Source: JANMCE01 sp963791625 (GTDB lineage: Bacteria > Actinomycetota > Acidimicrobiia > Acidimicrobiales > Ilumatobacteraceae). From it: a stretch of DNA of 64,000 bases. The stretch covers positions 310,001 through 374,000 of the forward strand of contig CAWBTA010000016.1 of NCBI GenBank assembly GCA_963791625.1, given 5' to 3'. The position numbers were made by a program, and so were the translations under genes. Below are positions 53,161-62,257 of this stretch, piece after piece (the stretch's first letter is position 1; each line of letters starts with the position of its first letter). Under the pieces are notes generated by a model. It was not told the DNA's origin and ran no database searches. It saw only the letters and a list, made by a program, of their open reading frames with translations.

Positions 53161-54723
53161 CTACACCGAGGCAGGCACCTTGCTCTCGGACTTCTTGGCG
53201 AGGTCGTCTTTGACCAGGTCAAATTCTGGGTAGGCAAGTACGCCCATCTCGGGTAGGTCGAGGCCGACCATTTCGTCGAGCTCGTCACTGCGGATGCCGC
53301 CCTTGGTCAGCTTGTTCTGGATGAAGAAGAACGCAAAGGCCATTCCGAACATCACGGTTACGAGCGTCAGGCAACCAATGACTTGGGCACCAAGTTGGCC
53401 CCAGTCACCCTTGATGATGCCCTGGACACCGTGTCCGACCGGATCGGCTACAGCGTTGCCGGTGCCGTTCCAACCCGAGCCGTAGGTGCCATCGGCAAAG
53501 ATGCCGACACACAGCACACCGAAGAGGCCGCCGACACCGTGCACCGAGATGGCACCGACCGGATCGTCGATCCCTCGTCGCTCAAAGAAGCCAACCGACT
53601 CGTAGATGAGGATGGCGGCGAGGATGCCGATCAGGGCCGCGGCCCAGGGCTTCACGAACGCACACGGGGCCGTGATAGCGACAAGCCCGGCGAGCATACC
53701 GTTGGCCATCATGCCGGGGTCGGGCTTGCCCATCTTCTTCTTCCGCATCGCCCACATCATGGCCGCAATGGCACCGAACGCCGCCGCGATAGCGGTGTTT
53801 ACGGCCACGACAACCAGCCGGGGATCGGTAGCAGCGAACGTGGATGCTGCGTTGAAGCCGAACCATCCGAACAGCAGGATGAAGGTGCCAAGCATCGCCA
53901 TCGGGATGTGATGACCGGCAATGGTGCGAGCCTTGCCGTCAGGGCCGAACTTGCCAAGGCGGGGCCCAAGCACGATCGCACCGGCCAGTGCAGCCATGCC
54001 ACCCATGGCGTGAACAACACCTGAGCCAGCGAAGTCGACGTAGCCGAGACCAAGTCCGTGGCTGTTGCCGAGTTGCGCCAGCCAACCGCCACCCCACGTC
54101 ATCGCACCGAACAGCGGGTAGTAGATGGCACCGCAGAAGATTCCCCACATGCAGAAGCTCTTCCACTTCCAACGCTCGGCCATGGAGCCGGTCGGGATAG
54201 TGGCGGTGGTGTCCATGAAAGCAACCATGTAGAGGAAGAACGCCATGACGCCAACGTCCAGCGACTTGCCGCTCAGTGCCGGTGGGCCCCAGGCCAGAAT
54301 GCCCGTGTGGCCGCTACCGATGAGCCAATGCCCAACGGGTTCGAGGTACGTGCCGATCACAGGTACGGCGTCGGCGCCGATTGTGGCGGAGTACGCGCCG
54401 AACATGAACCCGTAGCCAACAACGAAGAACGCAATAAAGCCCAGGCCAAAGATGGCGAAGTTCGTGGTAACGACGTGAGCCGCGTGTTTGGCTCGACAGA
54501 ATCCGGTTTCAACCAAGGCGAAGCCGGCCTGCATGAAGATGACGAGCACCGCACCGATAATGATCCACAGAATATTCATCGCAACGTTGGTGCCTTTCAG
54601 GTCACCTACGTCTTTGATGATGTCTGAGCCAGTTGAATCTGCGAAGGCAAAGCCGGTGGTCGCCACGAGGGTTGCCACCGTCGCCAACACAGTTGTAGCA
54701 GCGAGCTTGAGAGAGCTGCGCAA
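53161..54723 (-). CDS. amt: ammonium transporter
   Basis: 520-residue Amt/Mep channel. Signal-like N terminus ending AFA, then conserved AGFALVETGFCRAKHAAHVV, FAGSGVVHAMGGMAALAG (first pore His region), GWFGFNAAS, and SVHGVGGLFGVLCVGIFADG (second His). TTG 54723 is chosen because AAAGGAG stands six bases upstream; longer readings have no site. The cytosolic tail ends GLDLPEMGVLAYPEF, the actinobacterial type that is gated by PII. No glnK or full glnD lies next to it; 101 bp upstream is the antiporter-GlnD-like fusion in the same direction. Confidence 0.94.
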   Translation of the reverse strand: MRSSLKLAATTVLATVATLVATTGFAFADSTGSDIIKDVGDLKGTNVAMNILWIIIGAVLVIFMQAGFALVETGFCRAKHAAHVVTTNFAIFGLGFIAFFVVGYGFMFGAYSATIGADAVPVIGTYLEPVGHWLIGSGHTGILAWGPPALSGKSLDVGVMAFFLYMVAFMDTTATIPTGSMAERWKWKSFCMWGIFCGAIYYPLFGAMTWGGGWLAQLGNSHGLGLGYVDFAGSGVVHAMGGMAALAGAIVLGPRLGKFGPDGKARTIAGHHIPMAMLGTFILLFGWFGFNAASTFAATDPRLVVVAVNTAIAAAFGAIAAMMWAMRKKKMGKPDPGMMANGMLAGLVAITAPCAFVKPWAAALIGILAAILIYESVGFFERRGIDDPVGAISVHGVGGLFGVLCVGIFADGTYGSGWNGTGNAVADPVGHGVQGIIKGDWGQLGAQVIGCLTLVTVMFGMAFAFFFIQNKLTKGGIRSDELDEMVGLDLPEMGVLAYPEFDLVKDDLAKKSESKVPASV

Positions 54724-54824
54724 CGGGTACTCCTTTGTGTGTAGGGAAGGTGTGGATTGGCCGCCGCGCCATTGAGGCAACCTTCCAACCACCAACGTAG
54801 AAGGCTCGTGTTTCGTAGCGAGGG

Positions 54825-57479
54825 CTACTTTGTTTCCATCGCGTGAGCGCTTTGCGCGGCGCGAATTTCTGCGCCAAGTGCCTTTACCAATGCGGCGCGA
54901 TCCGCATCAGTGAGCTTCGATCCGTCGCGGGACGTCAGCTCGAACTCATCGAACGCGGACCCGTCGTCAGTACGAATGCGAGCCGAATGGACCGACACAC
55001 CGACACTCGCAAACGCCGCGGTCAGATCAGCAAGCAGGCCCGCTCGGTCAGGAGCCTCAATTGAGCAACGGGTGTGCCACGGCGATGCCTCATCATCAAA
55101 CCCGAGCACATGCCCCACGGACGCTGAAACCTTGCTCGGGCGGCGAAGAGCTTGCTCGATAGCAGCCCGAACCCGCTCAGCCGATGGTGCCGACCCGTGC
55201 CGGACAATGAAGGAATCGACCACGCCACCATCACCCCACGTCGCGATCGTTGCATCAACAACATCCAGGTTCTCGACAGCTAGCGCTCGAGCTATGGCCG
55301 CCAGAAAGCCCTTGTGATCGCGGCCGGCGACATCGACCACCGAGGTAACGTCGTCGACCGAATGGATCTTCAGTCGCACCTCTCCGCGTCGCGGCAGTGG
55401 ATCGACCAATTGCGCCTGGCGTGCAACCGAAGCCGCATCAACCGCCAGGATGTACGCACGAGGGGCGTGATCGACCCGCTCCTGCGCGTCACGCGTCTGA
55501 CAGAGACGCCTGGCCACCTGCCGGCGCTGCTCCACCACGTCGCCCGACACCAGGTACAGGAGTCGATCGAGCAGCGCATCGAGCGCCTCTCGTTCCCACT
55601 GCTCCATCGGGCCGAGTGCAACCCCGAGCACATAGGACGCTCGGGCCGACTCCTCGCTGCCGAGGTGGGATGCCAATTGCAGCACATGATTCTGTCCGAG
55701 CTGCGTTGGTCGAGTGGCCGCAGCGCGTAGCAGTTCGGGTTTCGAGACGAGGTCGCTGATCGCTGCATCGCCGTCGGGACTGACTCCGAGCCGAACGCAC
55801 AGTCCCATTGCGATCGATGACGAATCGACGCCCTGGTCGGTGGCATCCAGGGCCAACGCTGCCAACAGGACGCGCTCGGGGTGGTCAAGCCGCTTGTACT
55901 CGGTGGCGAGGCGCGTGTCATTGTCGGGCTGCACCAGACGCTCAACCAGTGGCCAGCGCAGGTTGCCCGCTGGATCAAGCTGGGTGGCATCGTGACGGCG
56001 ACGCTCAAGCGCTTCACTCATCTCCGGCAGGGCATCGGCTAACACACCGGTGACTTCCAAGAACCGCCACGAACGCGGGTCACCGTCGCGAAACAATCGC
56101 CACAGCCCGCGACGCGTCGTGTCGTCAAAGACAAGGCGCTGCTCGGGCCGCGTTGCAAACCAATCAAGCAGTCCGGGTGACGGAGCGACATCGGTGACGA
56201 GGTCCGCGACCCTCAGGGCGAGGGGCAGTGTCTGTTCGTACGGTGGGCGACCACGCAACACGATCTCGCCCTCGTCCACGCCAATCCAACCGCCGGGCGG
56301 TGCTTGCTCGTCCGCGGTGAGTACGGACGCCCTACGTCGGAGGCTTTCCATTCGTAACCGCAGTATCGGCGGCGTCACGACGGTGGTGGCCAAGACCACG
56401 AGGAGAATGGCTGCGTAGAGATCCGATTCGAAGACGCCCAGACGCAGGCCGATGCTGGCAAAGATGAGCCCGACTTCACCTCGCGGAATCATGCCGATGC
56501 CGATCAAAAGACGATCAGTCGAGCGGGGTGCAACCCAACCGGCCACCACCTTGCCCACGACGCCGATCGCGCCCAGTACCGCGGCCAAACCGAGCACCGA
56601 CGGTCGCAACATGGCTTTGAGGTCGGCTTCGATACCGATCTGCAAGAAGAACACCGGAACGAACACGTGCGTGAGCGGCAGCAACTCGCGCCCGATCCGA
56701 TCCGACTGATGGGTGCGGCCGAGCGCAACCCCGGCCACGAATGCCCCGACAATGGGAGCCAATTTGGCGGCACTGGCCAGCTCTGCGAAGCCGAGCGCGA
56801 ACGCAAGTGCCAACGCCAGCATCGTGCCGCTCGATCGGGACAACCGATGCAGTATGCGGAACAGTCTTGGCGCGGCGAGCGTGCCGGCGAGGCTTGATAG
56901 CACAAGAAAGCCAACCGCCACGGCCACCACACCGAGAACGGCAGCCATGGAGACCGAGCCCTCGGTTGCGATGCGGCTCACAACTGTCAGGATCACAAGG
57001 CCGAGCACGTCGTCGGCCACCGCTGCGCCCAGCACGATGCGAGCCTCGGTGGTGGCCAACGCTCGGAGATCGCCGAACACGCGAGCGGTGATCCCCACGC
57101 TGGTGGCGGTCAGCGCCGCGCCGACAAACACCGCGGCGGTGCCCGGATGGCCGAGCGCCGTCGCCCCGGCCCAGCCGCCGAAGAACGGGATGACAACACC
57201 GACCACGGCGACGGACAGCGAGGACTTACCGACGCGGCCCAGCTCACGCAGGTCGGTCTCCATACCGACCTGAACAAGGAGCAGAATGACGCCCAACTCA
57301 CCAAGCACCGCCAGTACTTCGCTGGGTTTCACCAACCCCAGCGCGCTCGGCCCAATGACAACACCGGCAATGATTTCGCCCAGCACCGCCGGGAGGCGCA
57401 CCCGTTCGGCCAGTTCAGCGGCCACCTTCGCTGCTACCAGCAGAACGAGGATGTCGAGAAGGACGCGTCCGGTGTTCAT
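54825..57479 (-). CDS. CPA2 cation/proton antiporter fused to GlnD-like HD-ACT-ACT tail
   Basis: 884 residues. Residues 1 to about 385 form a Kef/CPA2 antiporter with about twelve helices: LPAVLGEIIAGVVIGPSALGLV, ALTATSVGITARVFGD, GAAVADDVLG (ion-binding Asp156/Asp157), PVFFLQIGIEADL, GMIPRGEVGLIFASIGL. A soluble C terminus resembles GlnD without its nucleotidyltransferase: a GlnD-like helical region (about 400-690) in which the HD metal residues are replaced (LLAALALDATDQG where LLHDIGKG is usual), then two ACT domains (about 700-780 and 805-870; DRAGLLADLTAAFASVGVSVHSARIRTDDGSAFDEFEL). ACT domains bind amino acids such as Gln. With amt downstream and an overlapping winged-helix gene upstream (ATGA), a nitrogen-status-gated antiporter is inferred. 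Confidence 0.85.
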   Translation of the reverse strand: MNTGRVLLDILVLLVAAKVAAELAERVRLPAVLGEIIAGVVIGPSALGLVKPSEVLAVLGELGVILLLVQVGMETDLRELGRVGKSSLSVAVVGVVIPFFGGWAGATALGHPGTAAVFVGAALTATSVGITARVFGDLRALATTEARIVLGAAVADDVLGLVILTVVSRIATEGSVSMAAVLGVVAVAVGFLVLSSLAGTLAAPRLFRILHRLSRSSGTMLALALAFALGFAELASAAKLAPIVGAFVAGVALGRTHQSDRIGRELLPLTHVFVPVFFLQIGIEADLKAMLRPSVLGLAAVLGAIGVVGKVVAGWVAPRSTDRLLIGIGMIPRGEVGLIFASIGLRLGVFESDLYAAILLVVLATTVVTPPILRLRMESLRRRASVLTADEQAPPGGWIGVDEGEIVLRGRPPYEQTLPLALRVADLVTDVAPSPGLLDWFATRPEQRLVFDDTTRRGLWRLFRDGDPRSWRFLEVTGVLADALPEMSEALERRRHDATQLDPAGNLRWPLVERLVQPDNDTRLATEYKRLDHPERVLLAALALDATDQGVDSSSIAMGLCVRLGVSPDGDAAISDLVSKPELLRAAATRPTQLGQNHVLQLASHLGSEESARASYVLGVALGPMEQWEREALDALLDRLLYLVSGDVVEQRRQVARRLCQTRDAQERVDHAPRAYILAVDAASVARQAQLVDPLPRRGEVRLKIHSVDDVTSVVDVAGRDHKGFLAAIARALAVENLDVVDATIATWGDGGVVDSFIVRHGSAPSAERVRAAIEQALRRPSKVSASVGHVLGFDDEASPWHTRCSIEAPDRAGLLADLTAAFASVGVSVHSARIRTDDGSAFDEFELTSRDGSKLTDADRAALVKALGAEIRAAQSAHAMETK

Positions 57480-57775
57480 CGAACGGGCGAGGGCAACCCG
57501 GCGAAGCGCCAGCCCCGTGCCCGTACCGTTACGATCGCGTCGGTTCCGATGTGCCGACGAAGTCCGACGAGTATGGAATCAACCCGTCGCGCCGACAGAC
57601 CGCTGAGCCCGGATCGCTCCGCCAATTCCGCTCGGCTGACAACTCGCCCACCGACGGACAGCAAGGCATCCAGCACTGCCCGCTCGGCATGAGAGAGCGG
57701 ACCATTCGGGGCGAGAAGCTGATCGAGGGACTCCACCATGGATTTCACGGTAAGCAATGGCTGTTTCCCAACCAT
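57476..57775 (-). CDS. stand-alone winged-helix (OmpR C-terminal-type) protein
   Basis: About 99 residues from ATG 57775 (MVGKQPLLTV; alternatives at 57838 and 57742). LSHAERAVLDALLSVGGRVVSRAELAERSGLSGLSARRVDSILVGLRRHIGTDAIVTVRARGWRFAG matches the response-regulator effector winged helix, ending with the RGWRF equivalent of RGxGY. No receiver domain. Its stop overlaps the antiporter fusion start (ATGA), so it is probably the local regulator or an accessory protein of that gene. Confidence 0.72.
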   Translation of the reverse strand: MVGKQPLLTVKSMVESLDQLLAPNGPLSHAERAVLDALLSVGGRVVSRAELAERSGLSGLSARRVDSILVGLRRHIGTDAIVTVRARGWRFAGLPSPVR

Positions 57776-57815
57776 TCCCTCAATGTGAACGGACGGTAAC
57801 AGCTTGGTGCGCTGA

Positions 57816-58421
57816 TTAGATGCCGACGGGTCGCACACCTTGTTCGGTCGCGAGATGAGTCATCCGCACATCGTGCTCGTCGGTTGGAAGCTCATCGACA
57901 AGTCGACCTTCGGTGGTTATGCCGATGAGAATCGCATCAGCAGACAGGCGCGGCAGAAGGCGGTCGTAATAGCCGGCGCCATGCCCCAGTCGTCCGCCGC
58001 TCCGGTCGAACAGCACACCGGGAACCAATACGGCACCGATCTCATCGAGCGGGAACTCCGGCGCGTTGGCGACCGGCTGCTGATAGCCCCATCGGTGTCG
58101 CTCCATCTCGACATCGGCTCGATGCACGGTCAGTCGCCCGTGCGGCCATGTGCGGGTAACCGCGCACCGGTACTCGTCAAGAAGCGGGTCGAGGTCGATC
58201 TCCCCCGCCATTGGTCGGAAGGTGAGCACGTAGGCGGTGTTTGATCGCTCCGAGAGGAAGACCCGAAGTGCGTCGACGACCGCGCTGCTTTCTCCAATCG
58301 ATGGAAGCGTCTGGGCCCACGCACGCCACGCGGCCTTTCCCTCCCAGACCGACGGTTGCACCGCTTCAGTGTACGAAACTCGGTGGACCAAACGGTTGGC
58401 AGTGACGATGATGGTTCCCAT
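57816..58421 (-). CDS. 5-formyltetrahydrofolate cyclo-ligase
   Basis: About 200-residue MTHFS-family enzyme that converts 5-formyl-THF to 5,10-methenyl-THF with ATP. Key segment VLVPGVLFDRSGGRLGHGAGYYDRLLPRL contains the GxGYYDR loop; FRPMAGEIDLDPLL precedes it. The N terminus lacks the usual basic KxxxR start and the start is uncertain: ATG 58421 collides with the divergent acetyltransferase ATG 58420, and a GTG at 58361 (181 residues) is an alternative. No obvious ribosome site for either. Confidence 0.8.
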   Translation of the reverse strand: MGTIIVTANRLVHRVSYTEAVQPSVWEGKAAWRAWAQTLPSIGESSAVVDALRVFLSERSNTAYVLTFRPMAGEIDLDPLLDEYRCAVTRTWPHGRLTVHRADVEMERHRWGYQQPVANAPEFPLDEIGAVLVPGVLFDRSGGRLGHGAGYYDRLLPRLSADAILIGITTEGRLVDELPTDEHDVRMTHLATEQGVRPVGI

Positions 58422-59061
58422 GTCAACGAAACACTGGCCGCTGTTCGATCTTCGCATCATGACCGAGAGCCTCGTCTTGCGACCCCTCGTCGACGACGAT
58501 TTTGACGCGTTGATCGAGGCCATCGACGCAGGCATCCATGATCCGGATCGGTCACCCTTTCTCTTCCAGTGGGCCGACGAGGAACCGGTCCAGCGCGCCC
58601 GTAACGCCCTGCAATTCTGGTGGGGACGTCGCGCCAGTTGGATGCCAACGGACTGGGCCCTCGGCTTCGGGGTATGGCTCGAAGGACGCCTCGTCGGCGT
58701 CCAGGAGATAGAGGCCAAGCAGTTTCCCGTGCTCCGCGAGGTCAGCACCGGCTCATGGCTGACACAGTCGGTACAGGGCCAGGGCCTCGGCAAAGAGATG
58801 CGAGCCGCCGTGTTGTCGTTTGCGTTCGGAAGCCTCGGTGCCGAGTTTGCCCGCACTGCGGCGTTCACTGACAACGCCGCATCCCTTGGCGTCACGCGCC
58901 ACATCGGCTACCGCGAAAACGGGCGAGCCCGCCACGTGAACCGCGGTGAGGCCGCTGAGACGATCCGCTTCTCCATCTCCAAGGCCGAGTTCGCGGCGCG
59001 GGCTTTTCCGCCCGTCAGGGTAGAGAACCTCGCACCGTGTCTGGCGATGTTTGGGCGCTAA
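58420..59061 (+). CDS. GNAT-family acetyltransferase
   Basis: 213-residue protein with the RimJ/RimL-type GNAT fold: LRIMTESLVLRPLVDDDFDALIEAI, GFGVWLEGRLVGVQEIEAKQF, the acetyl-CoA loop TQSVQGQGLGKEMRAAVLSFAF (QGxGxG/K variant) and FTDNAASLGVTRHIGYRENGRARHV. Substrate probably an N-terminal or small-molecule amine. ATG 58420; in-frame ATGs at 58408 and 58411 are alternatives. Convergent with the SPFH gene across a hairpin. Confidence 0.87.
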   Translation: MSTKHWPLFDLRIMTESLVLRPLVDDDFDALIEAIDAGIHDPDRSPFLFQWADEEPVQRARNALQFWWGRRASWMPTDWALGFGVWLEGRLVGVQEIEAKQFPVLREVSTGSWLTQSVQGQGLGKEMRAAVLSFAFGSLGAEFARTAAFTDNAASLGVTRHIGYRENGRARHVNRGEAAETIRFSISKAEFAARAFPPVRVENLAPCLAMFGR

Positions 59062-59091
59062 GGCTGCTGAACTGTCACGAACGACAGCGAC

Positions 59092-59117
59092 GGCGGGAGG
59101 CCCGGAAGCCTCCCGCC
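59092..59117. terminator. GC hairpin between convergent GNAT and SPFH genes
   Basis: Perfect 10-bp stem GGCGGGAGGC (59092-59101) / GCCTCCCGCC (59108-59117) with a CCGGAA loop, 30 bp after the GNAT stop and 15 bp before the SPFH stop. Bidirectional terminator likely. Confidence 0.65.
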
Positions 59118-59132
59118 CGTCGCCCAAAGGAA

Positions 59133-60236
59133 CTATTTGACGGTGGTCGGGGGCGTTTGGTTGCGGCTGTCCACGATGACGGATGTCGCCGGGTTGGTGC
59201 CATTGGCCCCGCTGGCGGACCCGGCACAAACGTTCACGACTTGAGCCTGGGTCTTGCCGATGGCCTCAGCACACGCCTTGGTCTTTTCGAGGTCGAGCAG
59301 TTCAGGGGTGAGGGACTTGGCGATCTTTGAGTTCGCTTCGGCCTGAGCCGTTGCAGCCAGTGCCACGGCGGCCGCCTCGGCCTCGGCCTTGGTGACCGCA
59401 GCTTCCTTATCGAGCGACGCGACCTGCTTGCGGGTCTCGGCTTCGGTGGTCTGCTTCTTCTGATCCTCCAGTGCCTTGGCCGCTTCGTTGCGGCTCTGCA
59501 GGATGGCGTTGATAGCGGCGAGCTGCTGCGTATCGGGAGCGACGTCGCGGACGTTCACGGAGTCGACCAGAATGCCGCGGGCAGCGAGGCGGGGCTTGAG
59601 TTCATCGGTGATCTTCACCGCGATCTCGGCGCGCTTGATGCTGTAGCCCTCTTCGGCCGTGTACTGACCAAAGACGTTCCGCACCACTTCACGGGCATCC
59701 GGTCGCACAAAGCGATCCTTCACCAGCTGCAATGACCCGGCCTGCTTGAACAGCTCACCAGCCTTGTCGAGCTCAAGGGCAAAACGCACCGTCACATCGA
59801 CGGCCATAGAACCGCCGCCCTTTGCGATAATCGCCACGCTGTCGTCTTTGGTCTTGTCACCTTCGTCGGCCGCCCGAAGCATTGACAATTCCTGGGTACG
59901 AGTGGAGAACTCGGTGATCTCGGTCCAGGGTGCCGTTATATGCAAGCCGGCTGACAGCGGCGAACCGACCTTGCCAAGCGTGGTCGGCACGCCGACCGTG
60001 TTGGCGGGCACCACCCGGATGAGCGAAGAACCGATGAGAAACAAGGCAACCGCCAACGCTGCGAAGCTCAAAAGCACGCCGGCTCGAGGAGCCGCCGCAG
60101 CGGCAGCGCGCTGGGCGGCGGTCGCGTTAGCGGGAAGGTTGAAGCCTCCGGCTGCTTTGGCCCTTGAAGCGCGGGCAGCCAGGAAGATGGCCGCGGCAAT
60201 GACGGCAAGAACGATGCCGGCGACGAACTGGGACAT
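59133..60236 (-). CDS. SPFH/prohibitin-domain membrane protein
   Basis: 367 residues. Two N-terminal hydrophobic segments (MSQFVAGIVLAVIAAAIFLAA and GVLLSFAALAVALFLIGSSL) followed by an SPFH domain (RVVPANTVGVPTTLGKVGSPLSAGLHITAPWTEITEFSTRTQEL; FVRPDAREVVRNVFGQYTAEE; LAARGILVDSVNVRDVAPD) and a long Ala/Glu/Lys coiled coil (ALEDQKKQTTEAETRKQVASLDKEAAVTKAEAEAAA). AAGGAG precedes ATG 60236. Such proteins form oligomeric rings or cages in the membrane and associate with FtsH-like proteases or organise lipids; no partner is adjacent. Confidence 0.9.
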   Translation of the reverse strand: MSQFVAGIVLAVIAAAIFLAARASRAKAAGGFNLPANATAAQRAAAAAAPRAGVLLSFAALAVALFLIGSSLIRVVPANTVGVPTTLGKVGSPLSAGLHITAPWTEITEFSTRTQELSMLRAADEGDKTKDDSVAIIAKGGGSMAVDVTVRFALELDKAGELFKQAGSLQLVKDRFVRPDAREVVRNVFGQYTAEEGYSIKRAEIAVKITDELKPRLAARGILVDSVNVRDVAPDTQQLAAINAILQSRNEAAKALEDQKKQTTEAETRKQVASLDKEAAVTKAEAEAAAVALAATAQAEANSKIAKSLTPELLDLEKTKACAEAIGKTQAQVVNVCAGSASGANGTNPATSVIVDSRNQTPPTTVK

Positions 60237-60382
60237 GGGGTGTTGCTCCTTAGTGGGTCGAACCATCGACCCGAGATATGACATTACGTACCAATGCCGT
60301 AACGCCCACTATGGCGGAGTTCATTCCCGCCAGCACCAAACCGCCAAACGACGCAGTTAAAGGTAGCTCGACGCAAAACGCC

Positions 60383-60412
60383 GGTGGCCCGGATCTCTCG
60401 ATCCGGGCCACC
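60383..60412 (-). terminator. rho-independent-like terminator of groEL
   Basis: Perfect 13-bp stem GGTGGCCCGGATC / GATCCGGGCCACC with a 4-base loop, 30 bp after the groEL stop; on the minus strand it is followed by GGCGTTTTGCG, giving a short T-run. Confidence 0.8.
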
Positions 60413-60441
60413 TCGGTTCAGGTTACGAATCCGCGGACGGA

Positions 60442-62067
<1,626 letters not shown>

Positions 62068-62090
62068 AGAAATTGTCCTCCATTGGACGG

Positions 62091-62117
62091 CAAGCACTCA
62101 CACAGTTCGAGTGCTAG
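62091..62117. promoter_or_regulatory. CIRCE element (HrcA operator)
   Basis: CAAGCACTC (62091-62099), nine-base spacer, GAGTGCTAG (62109-62117): matches the CIRCE consensus TTAGCACTC-N9-GAGTGCTAA except at the outermost bases. It lies 24 bp before the groEL start, where the heat-shock repressor HrcA would block transcription. Confidence 0.9.
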
Positions 62118-62257
62118 CACTCTACCCAGGAGACTGCTAACCGAACAACCCGCGTATCCATCCTTCATGCCTCGTTCGGTCGCTACCGCTCCGTCTCTCT
62201 CGGACTCGCTTCGCTCAAACAATGCGGCGGCAGGCGAAAATCACCAGAAAAGGCGAG

